Source: Theristus sp. LFF4_11
Taxonomy: Eukaryota > Nematoda > Chromadorea > Monhysterida > Xyalidae
DNA: 64,000 nucleotides
Direction: 5' to 3'
Assembly: GCA_030248135.1 (NCBI GenBank)
Contig: JASANC010003074.1
Span: 116,001-180,000, forward strand
Shown here: one piece after another, positions 46,401-56,615 of the stretch
Position numbering within the stretch: position 1 is the first letter of the stretch
How the letters are laid out: every line of letters begins with the position of its first letter
Program-made: the position numbers and the translations under genes
The notes under the pieces: model-generated
Database searches by the model: none
What the model was told of the DNA's origin: nothing
The model's input: only the letters and a program-made list of their open reading frames with translations

Positions 46401-46495
46401 CCAAACCGCTTGAACTTCTCCATTTTATCCGACCTCCGCGCGTCACAGAGCAAAGAGGCCGAGAGCAAAAGCAACGGCGTCACCAGCAACATCAT
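40496..46495 (-). CDS. Type I membrane protein of unknown family, 4 exons
   Basis: Proposed exons: 46387-46495, 45480-45694, 41517-41574 and 40496-40776. With these limits all phases agree and the product is 220 residues. Exon 1 codes a signal peptide (MMLLVTPLLLLSASLLC). Exon 2 codes an ectodomain rich in acid and aromatic residues (FFHYRDYEDIPPDEVRLP, GGRYYYLDTNLFEQYK) with a GTAAGG donor. Exon 3 codes SIHLCHVNTTTESFNEF after a TTTCAG acceptor, with an NTT glycosylation site. Exon 4 codes one transmembrane helix (LSVVLVALVLLYVFG), a basic stop-transfer (RLMERYRKK) and a Ser/Arg-rich tail of ~60 residues. Acceptors of exons 2 and 4 are weak and chosen by phase; a stronger TTTTTTCAG at 45723 would break the frame. 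I do not recognise the family. The second intron (3.9 kb) holds the TTAA palindrome at 41931-45012. Confidence 0.6.
40850..41112 (+). mobile_element. MITE family 'GGCCGA', 5'-truncated copy
   Basis: Carries GTCAAGGCGGGATCAGTC, AATGAACAGAATAGCACGAG and the right end CGGCCATTCCATATTA, but lacks the left terminal GGCCGAATAAATAAGG. It lies in the last intron of the membrane-protein gene. Confidence 0.75.
41931..45012. mobile_element. 3.08-kb TTAA-flanked palindromic element (piggyBac-type insertion)
   Basis: The whole interval is an inverted repeat with ~1.5-kb arms meeting near 43470. Ends are CACCGTTTGCAAATAAGAG and its exact reverse, flanked by TTAA at 41927-41930 and 45013-45016. Each arm holds about three tandem ~340-bp units carrying TAGATTTTTGCCCCGGGCA, CAACTGACCACTTGC and TTTGCACACGTTTTCG. 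The outer 300 bp of each arm holds a matching 87-88-codon open frame (about 41970-42232 and 44705-44971), probably incidental. TTAA duplication with ends beginning CAC is the piggyBac mode. No transposase is present. Arms differ by scattered substitutions, so they are old enough to have diverged. Confidence 0.9.
45029..45251 (-). mobile_element. Hairpin MITE family 'GACTCAATGCGC', copy 2
   Basis: Reverse orientation: GACTCAATGCGCGCATAGG at one end and CATTGAGTCGCAGAATC at the other, with GTTTCACGCATGACGCGGGA inside. It starts 13 bp beyond the TTAA of the palindrome. It lies in the same intron, upstream of exon 3. Confidence 0.7.
45852..46010 (-). repeat. tRNA-derived SINE, copy 2
   Basis: Shares the GTTAGCCGCGGCTAAA tail, the GCGCCCATCGAGTTTTATCC body and a degenerate tRNA head (GATAGCGCGCTCGACTAC, GGTATCGAGCC) with the copies at 33.4 and 50.6 kb. 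It lies in the first intron of the membrane-protein gene. Confidence 0.7.
46126..46300 (+). mobile_element. Hairpin MITE family 'GACTCAATGCGC', copy 3
   Basis: Ends CTGCGACTCACTGCGG and GAGCGCATTGAGACGCGGG. The inner TTTGAATTCCCGCGTCGTGC is shared with the other copies. Confidence 0.7.
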
Positions 46496-46918
46496 TTATG
46501 TCGAATAGTTTTTAGTTGTTCTTTTTTTCAAGTTCTCTTCAGCTTCCAACTTTGCTGGCTAACCGTGCAATAATATTTGTTTTGGTAGTTTGTTTTTGGT
46601 TGTTTTCAGCAACCAATCACACATTATATTCAATATAGCCTGCAATTTGCGTGGGTATCCCGCAAACAAACTATCATGGACAATGGATAACAGATAAGCA
46701 CATGATGCTAAAGCTACCTTGGAAACAACTGGAACCAAGCACGACTTATATGCACTTTTTATGATGTGATCCTACGTGTGTCCGTTGACGTCGCAGAAAT
46801 CAATAGATACTGATGGCAAGGTTAAGATATCATTCAAACTGTATAGTGAAAGGGCCGTATCACAAGTTTCGAACAAAAAATGGGTCTCGCATCGAAATAT
46901 CGAATGCCGAAACTCTAC

Positions 46919-47371
46919 TACCGTATTACCCCCATTAACCCCCCCCCCACCAATAAACCCCCACCCCCCCCCCCGACCAGTTTCCGAATAGTCCCCCCCA
47001 CAAATAATCCCCCATGGGGGTTAATTGGAAACCTGTTTGAAACACATACCCAGCGAATTCAGTGGCTGGTTGCAGTGAAAATGATGAAATTGTGCTACCA
47101 AAGGCCCCAAATGGATGAGTTAATGGTAATTTCATTACAAAAGGCTGTTGCAAAAGGAAATCTCTGTGAAAAGTAGAAGTTTCTGAGACTTTCTTGCCTG
47201 CCATGCAAGGTAGTTTTGCCATTTTTCAACAAACCCCCACCCCTAGAATTTTTGTTAATAAAGCCCCCCCCCCCCACCACCAATAATCCCCTCCCCCCAC
47301 CAATAAACCCCCACCCCTAAAAGTCGCTGACGTATTAATCCCCCAGGGGGTTTATTGGGGGTAATACGGTA
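46919..47371. mobile_element. C/G-run TIR element, copy 2
   Basis: Same ends (TACCGTATTACCCCCATTAA, reversed at the right edge) and same core as 35099-35554. It lies between the membrane-protein gene and the 3' end of FAAH, and starts 157 bp past the FAAH stop, where it could influence polyadenylation. Confidence 0.88.
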
Positions 47372-47527
47372 ATCTGATTAACCTCATACTGTTAAGCGTC
47401 ACAAAGTTTTTATCACGACATAAAAAACGGACAAATTCGATCACAAATCGGAAAACACATATTCCGTATCACAAGATCCCAGAATCCTGTTAGCCACACT
47501 TACGTGTGCGTCCGCTACCCGCACCTA

Positions 47528-50500
47528 TTATTCTTGGATCAAATCTTCGATCTGTTTCATGACACTTAGGCAAAGTTCTTCGCGATACGGCAAGGTCGCA
47601 ACCTGATGAAGACACGGAAAAAGCTCGTTAAAAGAGCAAAAATCGTTTTTATTTTAACGATCTGGCGCATATAATCGCATTAGGATCTTGTCGAGACCGA
47701 ATGCCACAACCGTATACCGTGGATCGACTCAAGTAGAGTCCCAAAGCACGAATAAACTGCGTATCGGCACCAGAACTTCACCGTTTTTTCACTTGTGGTA
47801 GAACAATCAGCTAAACTGACGGTCCGAAACGCGCTGTGCTGATCATGGCCTGTTTCAGAGCACACGTCATATGACGTCACATATGGTCTGACACATTCGA
47901 ATAAACAGACTATTTGCACCTGCACAGCGACCGGCAGCCCGACCGTATCTTCGGTCGTGTTCGACCGTCGAATCACGGCGTCCCAGCGGTCACGATTCGG
48001 ATACTCGTTGGCGCATTTCGTGACGTCACCTGGCGACACCTGACCGACCGGAACAACGCCGGCTGGTAGATCGAGCAGATTGAAGACGGCCGTGTACACG
48101 GCAGCGCCCATTGCCTGCACGCACAGGCGAACATGAGCTTTGGGGAACAGTTGTTGAGGACAAGGGCGGCAGAATGAGAGCACAATACGCAGACAAGCAA
48201 CCCAAACACCACCGCCCAAACCACACGAAGCCCCGGTGGCCACCTGCATCGGCAGTTCCGGCGGCATGGCGGGCGTCGCGCAGACGGGCAGCAGCAGCGC
48301 GTCCAGCTTTGCGTCGGCCATCCGACTGAGCACCAGGCGGCGCCACGCGAGCACCCGCCCGTAGACCGCACGCAGACGCCCGCTCCAGCGCGCCATCGCC
48401 TGGAACGCCCGTGAGCTGCGCGCGTCGTTCGTCAGCAGCAGGTAGACGCGACGCACCTGTGCTGTCGGGCACATTAGGTTGGTGCTGGTGCAAGTACAAT
48501 GTGCCATTGCACCGCTCGGCCGTAGTTTGCAGTCGAGTGATGCTTTGTGTATTATGGTGTTTGCGCTAGAAACATTTGCTACATTTCCGTGTTTTCATTT
48601 ACCGTTTCCGTTACCGTAATTTTTTCTTCGAACGTCTAAAATGAGTGTGAGTCTGAGCATTTCGCTGCACACCAGACTAACCGCCAGAAAGGTGCAACAG
48701 CAGAGGGAAATTTTGGAAAACGGAAAATAATGGCGATGGAATTTTTTTTCCGCGTGTTACAGTTGACGTTACTCATATGCTCAAAAATACACATCTATTC
48801 GAAAATTTGTGTTTGCAGAGGTGCACCACCACACGCATTTTGAAACCGCAAGCAGAAGGAAACGAAAGTGGCCGGCGGCGGTACCAGCGGCAGCATGTCC
48901 AGCAGCCGCATGAATCGCGCGTCGTCCGAGTTCGCCAGATCGAAGTTCACAGCGGTCGCCATCGCCTGGCCGGTGCCCGTAAACGCGCACGCCAGCACCC
49001 AGCCGATCACCTGATGCAGCGGTTTGATGTGCTTACAGTGGAACTCGTAAATTATAGGGAATCAGCTGATTGGCTGCTTGGTCATCACGTGTATGCTTTC
49101 TGCGCAAATCAAACTCCGCCGCACAGAAAGCATTCAACACGTGACGGCCAACGACTCAGCTCTTATGACTCTGACTCTCTATAATTTAGAGTTCGACTGG
49201 ATATTATTGGAACATGAAGTTTAGTTCTGTCGGGCGATATTTGCGTGAAACTACCTAATGACACGCAGAGACAGACAGAGAAAAATGCACTTACAGATTT
49301 GGAATACTATCAGTGGCGGACATTATTTCTGGGAGCTACCAAATTTCACCGGTGAGAAAAAGTTCCCAGTAACTTTGCCTGCGCATGCTCGACTACTGCA
49401 GTGCATAAAGCGATCGCAGAAGACATTCAAGCCCCAGGGCATAATTTCTCATTGTCACAGGTTTTTTTGGTTTTCCAACTAGACCGGGAGGTTCTTGGGG
49501 TGTTCTGGGGGTGGGACACGAAAACCAGCCAACCTTGTCCATGTCCGGAATCTCCCAGGGCACCAGTTCGTGTCCCGCTGCTGACAGCCGGTGCACGGTG
49601 TGCCGAACGGCCGCCGACACCGCGGGCACAGTGGGCATGTAGGCCGTCGTATCGAACCAGCCGATGCGCAGTTGACGCGGTGATTTGGTGAGCTGGACGA
49701 ATGTTGTGAAATGGGATGAAAAACGGCGAAATCAAATCATCAGTTGGTCCTGTTTCTTTGGTTTTAGTTTCAGTTCTTATCGCATTTAGTTCTGCGACTC
49801 AATGCGCTTACAGACGTCGAAAGGAAACCAGTTTCATATGTTTGATGGGGCAATTCAACATAGCCATGCTGACTCAACCGTACCTTCGGGACACGGGTCA
49901 CTTCACCAATTTTGAATTCCCGCGTCAGCACGAAACTGCTTACGTCTCTGTTTGTCCACATCGCAGAACCAAAATAAAAGATAGTGTAAAAAAGACAGAT
50001 AAATAGTCGAAAACTGACTTCATCATAACACCACGGTATCGGCGGCACGATTGGGTCTCGCTCGCACATGTTTGATTGACAAAGCACCTGGAAAACGTGA
50101 AAAATAACATTGTGTCCGTTTTGGCAAAAACACGCACGAGAAAAAACAGAATTCAGCCATAACGGTTTCGACTGAGAAACACTTCACGCAACTTTTTCCT
50201 TATGTTATACCGGTCGACTGACACAAAAACCCTCTGAAGAGCTCAGTGGTCAACAGTCGCACAAGAAAATCTGTTCAGTTTTTTATTGTTTGAGTGCAGT
50301 TTTGTGAATTGAACGATAATTGTGGCATGTGGTTATTTTTCATGGAAAGCGTAAAAGATCACAGCTTTCTTTCCCGAAGCGCCCTGCATGACCTCAAACC
50401 TGCATGACATCAATGGCACATTGAACGTTACAAGTCAGTGGACCGTTCGTTCCAGCAATCACCGCTCTACCAGGGTTCGAAATTGCAAGGCCGATCTTAA

Positions 50501-53306
50501 AAAAAAATTGAGAAAAAAACGTCAGTCTTTCACTGATGGGAAAACTCAGCACTCCAAACAAACGAACGAACAGAAAGGCGATTTTTAAGCCAGGGCTAAC
50601 TCAGAAAAGTGTACAAAACGCCTTCAGCCAGGATGCCTATCGAGTTTTTTTGTCATTAAGTGCCTATAGGCCCCTCGGCGGGGATCGATCCCCTGAACGC
50701 ACAGATCAGGAGTCTAACGCGCTACCACCCAGCCCAGGCCACGAGGGTGACACACAAAGAAACTTGTTGCCACTCGGTGCTGGGCACGTTTTATTCATTG
50801 GAACTGTTCCCCTGGAGAATGCTGTCTTGGGCAATTCTGGAGCGCCAATCTGGATGGATCTCGTTCATTCCGGTCCGGAGGCGAGAGTATTGTGTGTCAA
50901 CTGTTGCATTCCTTAAGTTTTCAGGAAAGTTTTTCCTTAAAGTTTTTCCTTAAAAATCGCGGAAAGAAATTTTCAGCACACGTGCGTACATTTGTGAGAC
51001 GATTCGAAGTCGGCTTGATACTTGCGATGCCGCAGAAATGTGCGGGTACCCGAACGCTGCCCGCGATATCAGTCCCAATGCCAAATAAAGCTGCTGAAAT
51101 GGCAAAGAAATAATGGGCGGTTCCAGTTTCGAGAAAAAGAAGACTTTGTGAAAGTTTCTCTGCAGAAGTGGTTCGGGTTGAAACACGACACATTTGGTGG
51201 AACGTGAAATACGCACGGGAAACAGGATACTAGTTTTCCGATTTCCCGAAGCATTTCGATGCCACTATTTATTTAGCTATTCGAAATCTTCCGAGACAGT
51301 TAGGTACGGTTGACAAAAAATATATAATTCAACACTTTAAGATTAAAAAAACAAAAAAAAACGAAACCGGCAATTCCGGACCTTTACTGCCGACGATTGC
51401 CGCGTCGCCACCGGACGACCCGCCACAGGTGCGCGAATTGCTGAACGGATTCAGCGTGCGACCATACACCGGGTTGGAGCAACCGAAACTGAACAACGTC
51501 TGCGGCACGTTTGTGCGCACCTAGGTGTGTAAAAAGGAGAATGTTAAACGAAATAGTCGCGCCAGGACTGATGAAAAAACATCATCTGCTGGGAACATCA
51601 TTCGGCGAACCATGGGAAACACACGTTTCAGAAGATGAGCATGACCCGTGGTGGGGAGCAAGAACAAACAAGAAGTCAAACTCGAAATTATTGGAGATCA
51701 GCTGATTGGTTGGTGATCACGTGATGCATTGTGTTGCTGTGGAGGTTGGAGTCTGTGTCCTGCGCAAGAAAGCATACATCACACGTGATCACCAGCCAAT
51801 CCAGCTGATAGCCTGTAATTTAGAGTTCAAGTTTAAACTGTACTTACAAATGGAATAGCACCATTTTCGCGGAGAATAGCAACGACCAAGTTGTCGTGGT
51901 TTGCCGGTGCGTCGGACAACGCCGCCGCGTAGCCTCGCGTCGAAATGTAGCCTGTGGGTATTATGGAAAAGTTCCTCTTTTCAAATATTATCGTTTCAGA
52001 AAGTTCGTAGAGGCACAAGAGTTTTTCGCGCTTCGGGAAAAACCGCTTAGTTAAAAGCAAGAAAAAATCCGAATGCTCACATTGCGACGGCGCCGCAAAT
52101 TTGAATATTGGCGCGCAATTAATGAAACGCTTTCCTATTTCTGACCCTGCATGCAAACGTTGTTAGACCGGACCAGATCATGTCAAAGATGGTTCCGCTC
52201 GTACCAAGCTCAAAACAGAAGACCGGTACACCACTGGAGAACTTTTTTCGTGTTTTTCACTTACATGTACCTTTCATAAAGACCGACTCTTTCACGCTGA
52301 ACGGTAGCCCGTAAAGTGGCGGCTTTTTCGCTTGTCCAGTGCCGATCTGAGTGTCCCATTTAGTGGCCCACGCATCTGCCTCGACGACAAATTCAGTGAC
52401 ACAATTCGTCGCTTCATGAGCCTGGGAAATTTGGTAGAAAAATTTTGAAAGTTGAACTAACTTGACATGACTTTGCGGACTACAAAGTGTACACCATAAT
52501 TGACCGCTGTCAGTCGCGACACATGACCATTGTGACCATTTTGGTGGACTCTTCGAAAAGTGATTGTAAAAAAGCGTGTTCCATAAAATATGCGAAAAAC
52601 GATTTGTTTCTTTTTTGCTGACCTTTAACGCCAATTCCTGATAGGCGTGCAGCACCTGCCTCGCTGTGTATCGGCCATCTTGCAGTCCTTGCTTGACGGC
52701 GTCGTATGACAAATGTTGGATCTCTTTTCGAACTGTTTCCTGAAAAAAGTTGCGCTTCCTTTTCCACGCATTATTTTTGCTTTTATGCTTTTATGCACAT
52801 GCACAATGGTTGCACGTGCTGCGATCTTTACGCGTGCGTTCGCGCCCCTGTGTTTGCTGCATGAATGCAACAAAACTGCACGGTCTTCAATCACAACCTG
52901 TATATAATCGATGTTGGTGCGACAGTGTGGGGAACACCGGAAGTGTCCATGCATGCCCGCAAGATAACTCGGCAGTCTGACGGTGCAAGCCTAAACAACC
53001 TTGTTGTGCACATATCAGCATCAAAGTTGTGCACGGTTTGCGGGCTGCGCACCTCGGTACACCCCACAATCACAACGGGTATAAAACCGCACCACATTCG
53101 CCTTTTCTTACCGGCGTCCGCTGCAGCTGCTTTCGCGTGATCTCAATCGTCAGTTCGCGCTCCTCGCGTCGCTTCTTGCAGGCGGCACGCAGCTGGCGTT
53201 GCTTGTACAGAAGATGCGCGATCTTGTAGCAGAAGAGGGCGCCCAACGAGCCGAGCGCCAAGGTCAGCAAGACGGGCATCATACGCGCGCGTCTCGAGCA
53301 CTGCAT
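47528..53306 (-). CDS. FAAH: Fatty-acid amide hydrolase (amidase-signature family), 13 exons
   Basis: Exons: 53112-53306, 52623-52739, 52271-52421, 51848-51951, 51382-51520, 50990-51093, 50400-50495, 50019-50087, 49534-49692, 48864-49010, 48244-48456, 47920-48114 and 47528-47602. Every junction is GT-AG and in phase. The product is 587 residues, close to the 579 of human FAAH. The N-terminus has the membrane helix ([20 protein letters not shown]) and a basic stretch. The Ser-Ser-Lys triad is complete: Lys in GLPFSVKES, the bridging Ser in GGSSGGDAA and the nucleophile in [11 protein letters not shown]. Later blocks [26 protein letters not shown] and VGLPVAVQ match the family. It hydrolyses fatty-acid amides such as anandamide at internal membranes. 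Introns hold MITEs, a SINE and no coding. A 12-bp minisatellite lies just upstream of the start codon. Confidence 0.95.
49041..49194. mobile_element. Hairpin MITE family 'CAGCTGATTGG', copy 1
   Basis: Ends GAACTCGTAAATTATAGG and, reversed, GAACTCTAAATTATAGAG. Inner arms carry ATCAGCTGATTGGCTG and ATCACGTGTATGCTTTCT with an inverse copy. It sits in the intron between FAAH exons 9 and 10. Confidence 0.8.
49790..49970 (+). mobile_element. Hairpin MITE family 'GACTCAATGCGC', copy 4
   Basis: TTCTGCGACTCAATGCGCTT, GAAAGGAAACCAGTTTC and TTTTGAATTCCCGCGTCAGC are shared with the copies at 31.2 and 45-46 kb. It lies in the intron between FAAH exons 8 and 9. Confidence 0.7.
50581..50748 (-). repeat. 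tRNA-derived SINE, copy 3 (best preserved head)
   Basis: The minus strand at 50673-50738 folds as a tRNA: acceptor CCTGGGC pairs with GCCGAGG at six of seven positions, box A GGTGGTAGCGCGTTAGA, a CTCCTGA anticodon loop with U33, and a T arm GGGGATCGATCCCC. Body and tail (CTCGATAGGCATCC, GAGTTAGCCCTGGCTTAA) match the other two copies. It lies in the intron between FAAH exons 6 and 7. Confidence 0.8.
51678..51828. mobile_element. Hairpin MITE family 'CAGCTGATTGG', copy 2
   Basis: AACTCGAAATTATTGG and the reversed GAACTCTAAATTACAGG are the ends. GATCAGCTGATTGG and GTGATCACGTGATGCAT lie inside with inverse partners. In the FAAH gene its edge is 19 bp from the exon 4 donor. Confidence 0.8.
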
Positions 53307-53338
53307 CCTGCCGGCGAGTGCTCACTGGTGGTGTGAAC

Positions 53339-53450
53339 GAACAAGTGGTACTGCAAGTGGTACTGCAAGTGGTACTGCAAGTGGTACTGCAAGTGGTACT
53401 GCAAGTGGTACTGCAAGTGGTACTGCAAGTGGTACAAATGTACTGCAAGT
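53339..53450. repeat. 12-bp minisatellite upstream of FAAH
   Basis: About nine tandem copies of AAGTGGTACTGC, the last with an ATG-containing variant. The array begins 33 bp upstream of the FAAH start codon, in its presumptive 5' UTR or promoter, and lies between two divergent genes. Short exact tandem units like this are prone to copy-number variation. Confidence 0.9.
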
Positions 53451-53840
53451 GGTACGCCGTGTTTACTTGAGCAGATGACGGACCGACCAAGACGTTTTCA
53501 ATGCTAGACGTCTTTGCCAAATACGTTCAACACAGAGAAATTCACCAGGATAGTAACTGGTTTCAGAAAAAGAGCAAAGAAAGCGAAAATCTTCAACTTG
53601 AAATCCAGAACTGCATCTTTAAGAATTCACAATATTGACCAAGCGATAACACTTTTTACGACAGTGACAGTAAAAAGACGACTGTTATCAGCAAAGTTTT
53701 CAGTTCGTCATTAAAAAAGTTATCATTTACGGTTTGTTCATACCACCATGTCCTATATAGTTTCTTGCAGCAAATTGGCTTCATAAAACCTCCGGTCATT
53801 AAAACGATTTAACTTTAGACTAAAACTTACGTGGTCCATT

Positions 53841-56279
53841 ATGGAGCTTGAGATTGTGGTTTTTGTCGCCGTTGCCGTGGTTTTGATGGTGCTCATATAT
53901 CACATTTTGGAGAAATTTGCGTTGATTAAAAAAGAGGCAAATGTGTGTGAGGTACTGATTATACTTCGAATGTCGTGAATGTCGTGAATCTGAAAATACT
54001 GAAACAAAAGGTATCTATAAAGTTTTTCAAAAAAGACAACAATATTGATTGTTCTTTCAAACCCGAATTCCGAAACAGTATTATGAAGTAGGGTTGTTAA
54101 AAAAAAACAAAAATCGCCATTTTTGTTTTTTTTTAATATTTTTTTTAAATTTCAAAAATCAAAGTTGTGCTAAATCAATCAGGGAGTCCGAAGAACCACA
54201 TATGATATGCAAGCGCCACCCGAATGACTCCCGTATGGCGGAACTTTGCAGATTTTGTTTTGGTGACCTCAATTACCCCTTTTCCAAACCGTCACCATGC
54301 CTCTTCTTGTGTTTTGACCTCCAAAACGTCACTAATTGTCCCCAGCTAAGCTAATGCTAAAGTGAAGACAAACATACCGCCTTGAAATTTGATCAATTCT
54401 TCTGATGGTGTTGCGACGACACGACACGAAGCAGCAACCAGACAACGTAGCGCTTGCAAACGGAGCAGCGAGCACAATCGGACGCTCTGCGAGGCGGGCG
54501 TGCGTTAGATCGCGGCCCATTAGATCGCGGCCGAAGCATCGCGGCCGAAGTATCGCGGCCTGAAAGATCGCGGCCTGGACGATCGCGGCCTGAACGATCG
54601 CGGCCTGGACGATCGCGGCCTGGGATGATCGCGGCCTGGGATGATCGCGGCCTGGGACGATCGCGGCCTGGGACGATCGCGGCCTGGGACGATCGCGGCC
54701 TGGGACGATCGCGGCCTGGGACGATCGCGGCCTGGGACGATCGCGGCCTGGGACGATCGCGGCCTGGGACGATCGCGGCCCGGGACGATCGCGGCCCGGG
54801 ACGATCGCGGCCTGGCTTAGGCTTAGGCTTAGTTTTTAGCACGCTCTGTTTTTAGCAGAGCAGCACCCATGCAATTTTTGTTTTATTTAATAATAAGCAC
54901 GCAGATCAAGAAAATCAAATGCGCTGCAAATTCCATTTTCAGATTTATTGCCAAAACAAATTACGTCGCCAAGCTATGGCGTGAAGATTGAAACGACCCA
55001 TCATTCTCATTCATTCCTGCCTTGCCAGGTACCTCGGGTTCGTCTCTACAGGGTGTTTCAGAAGTAGTGGGTAGGTGTTTGACGCGTTATTTCTCGAGTT
55101 GTGTTGAACCCTATTGAATGAAATATTGTTCAGGAAGGCTCAACTAAGATTTGTGCTAAATTTCAAAGAAATTTATTTACCTGCGCACGAATGACAGAGC
55201 AAAACAAAAGTTTCAAAAATGGACCAGAAAATAGCAGATCACGCGATACCACCGGTCAATAAAGGACAGCATTTAAAAGAAAACTTCGAAATGTGTATGG
55301 CGATAACAGCAAACATCAACAACAACGGCAACAGTGTCAGCTCAATCAAATTGCTCAAAGTGAGCCTCAATGCATCGCTTGCACCTATCCGTCACAGCCA
55401 AAACCGCCTTCTCTATCTAGCATAAAAAAGGTCTACCACGTTCCAAAAACCGCTACACTTGCTACAAACAACAACCGAACATGAGCAACAAATAATATTA
55501 ACAATAATTTAGTTTTAAAATAAATGCGAATCGCTTTGTTTGAGTAGCACAGTTTCATATACATACGCAATGCACGGTGACTGCCACATGTAAATTACAG
55601 TCTGATCTGGATATAGGACAAGGTTATGAAAACGCCGCGATCGTCCCAGGCCGCGATCGTCCCAGGCCGCAATCGTCCCAGGCCGCGATCGTCCCAGGCC
55701 GCGATCGTCCCGGGCCGCGATCGTCCCGGGCCGCGATCATCCCGGGCCGCGATCATCCCAGGCCGCGATCGTCCCAGGCCGCGATCGTCCGGGCCGCGAT
55801 CGTTCAGGCCGCGATCGTCCAGGCCGCGATCTTTCAGGCCGCGATGCTTCGGCCGCGATACTCCGGGCCGCGATCTCCTGGGCCGCGATAGTACATTTGC
55901 CCCGGGTTGTTAAACAAAAATGAATTTTTTTTTAAAAAAAGGTGATAAACAAAAATGCCGATTTAAAAAAAATTCGAAAAATTTTCCTCTAATATGCTCT
56001 GAAAACCTCAATTTTGGCACAATTTTTCAAAAGTTCAACAAAAACTTTCTTTGATTATACCTCGTAAAACCTTTAGCAGTCGATTTTGGACCGTTTTACC
56101 GACTGGTTTTAGGCTTCGACAACATCTGCGATGAAGTTTATGAGCGTCCCAGTGCTTGGCCTACCATTTCCGATGCAGATAAGGTGACGATTCGCGATTA
56201 TGAAGACAAGAATGCAGACTACAAGAATGCCAGAAATTTTTGTTTCTATTATCTTGCTCACAATGTCTGTCTGTTATAA
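53841..56279 (+). CDS. Small membrane-anchored protein, 2 exons, unknown family
   Basis: Exon 1 (53841-53946) starts ATG GAG CTT and codes a strong hydrophobic helix (LEIVVFVAVAVVLMVLIY) followed by a Lys/Glu stretch. It ends in phase 1 at a GTGAGG donor. Exon 2 (56113-56279) follows a GGTTTTAG acceptor in the same phase and codes a soluble tail with four cysteines (DNICDEVYERPSAWPTISDA, DYEDKNADYKNARNFC, HNVCLL). The AATAAA poly(A) signal at 56279-56284 overlaps the TAA stop. The product is 90 residues, probably a signal-anchored single-pass protein. The 2.2-kb intron contains the foldback element at 54511-55893. I recognise no family. Pairing of the two exons rests on phase, strand and the absence of other exons between them. 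Confidence 0.55.
54511..55893. mobile_element. Foldback element with 16-bp tandem-repeat ends
   Basis: Left array 54511-54823 has about 19 copies of a GATCGCGGCCTGGGAC-type unit. Right array 55637-55893 has about 16 in reverse. The order of variants is mirrored: starting from the outer edge, GCGGCCGAAGCATC, GCGGCCTGAAAGATC and GCGGCCTGGACGATC occur in both. The ~810 bp between contains a one-armed mariner-type fragment (55047-55430). No target duplication could be identified. Architecture equals that of 10197-12547 but with an unrelated repeat unit. Confidence 0.8.
55047..55430 (+). mobile_element. One-armed mariner-type fragment
   Basis: TACAGGGTGTTTCAGAAGTA, TTTGACGCGTTATTTCTCG and CAAAAATGGACCAGAAAAT match the left arm and interior of the element at 26001-26744. 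The opposite end is missing. It lies inside the foldback element. Confidence 0.75.
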
Positions 56280-56326
56280 ATAAAACTACATCGCATAGTC
56301 AGTTGGTGGTAATTTTGGGATGACCA

Positions 56327-56615
56327 TTATGTGACCATACAGCCCGGCCAAAGGTTGCATGTACAATTATGCATATAAAAGTTATGCACATGTACAAAGC
56401 CAATAAAACGAAAATCTCCTGTGAAACGGTTGCACAAATCCTGCAGCATATAATAATGTCTGGCCAGAAGTCGAATCTCTTGCACTACAAGTCTGCTCAT
56501 GGGGTCGAGTCGATACAGCAAAAGTAACGTTGTTTATAAACTTGTGTATGTCTCTTCTCCACTGATCAAAGTTCGGATCAATCGATTTTGCCGATAACCA
56601 TGTGTTGCTGGACAC
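56327..56615 (-). CDS. Possible coding exon, unassigned
   Basis: A TGTCCAG acceptor near 56612 opens a minus frame of ~75 codons (SIDPNFDQWRRDIHKFI..). An overlapping frame reads RLDPMSRLVVQEIRLLARHY, which resembles the spacing in chemoreceptor helices. The two frames cannot both be coding and I see no donor that settles it. Confidence 0.2.

Noticed and set aside
50536..50916. 126-codon + strand frame, or an extra FAAH exon at 50760-50910
   Set aside because: The FAAH segment required at this point is supplied in phase by the exon at 50400-50495. The region here is intron with a SINE.
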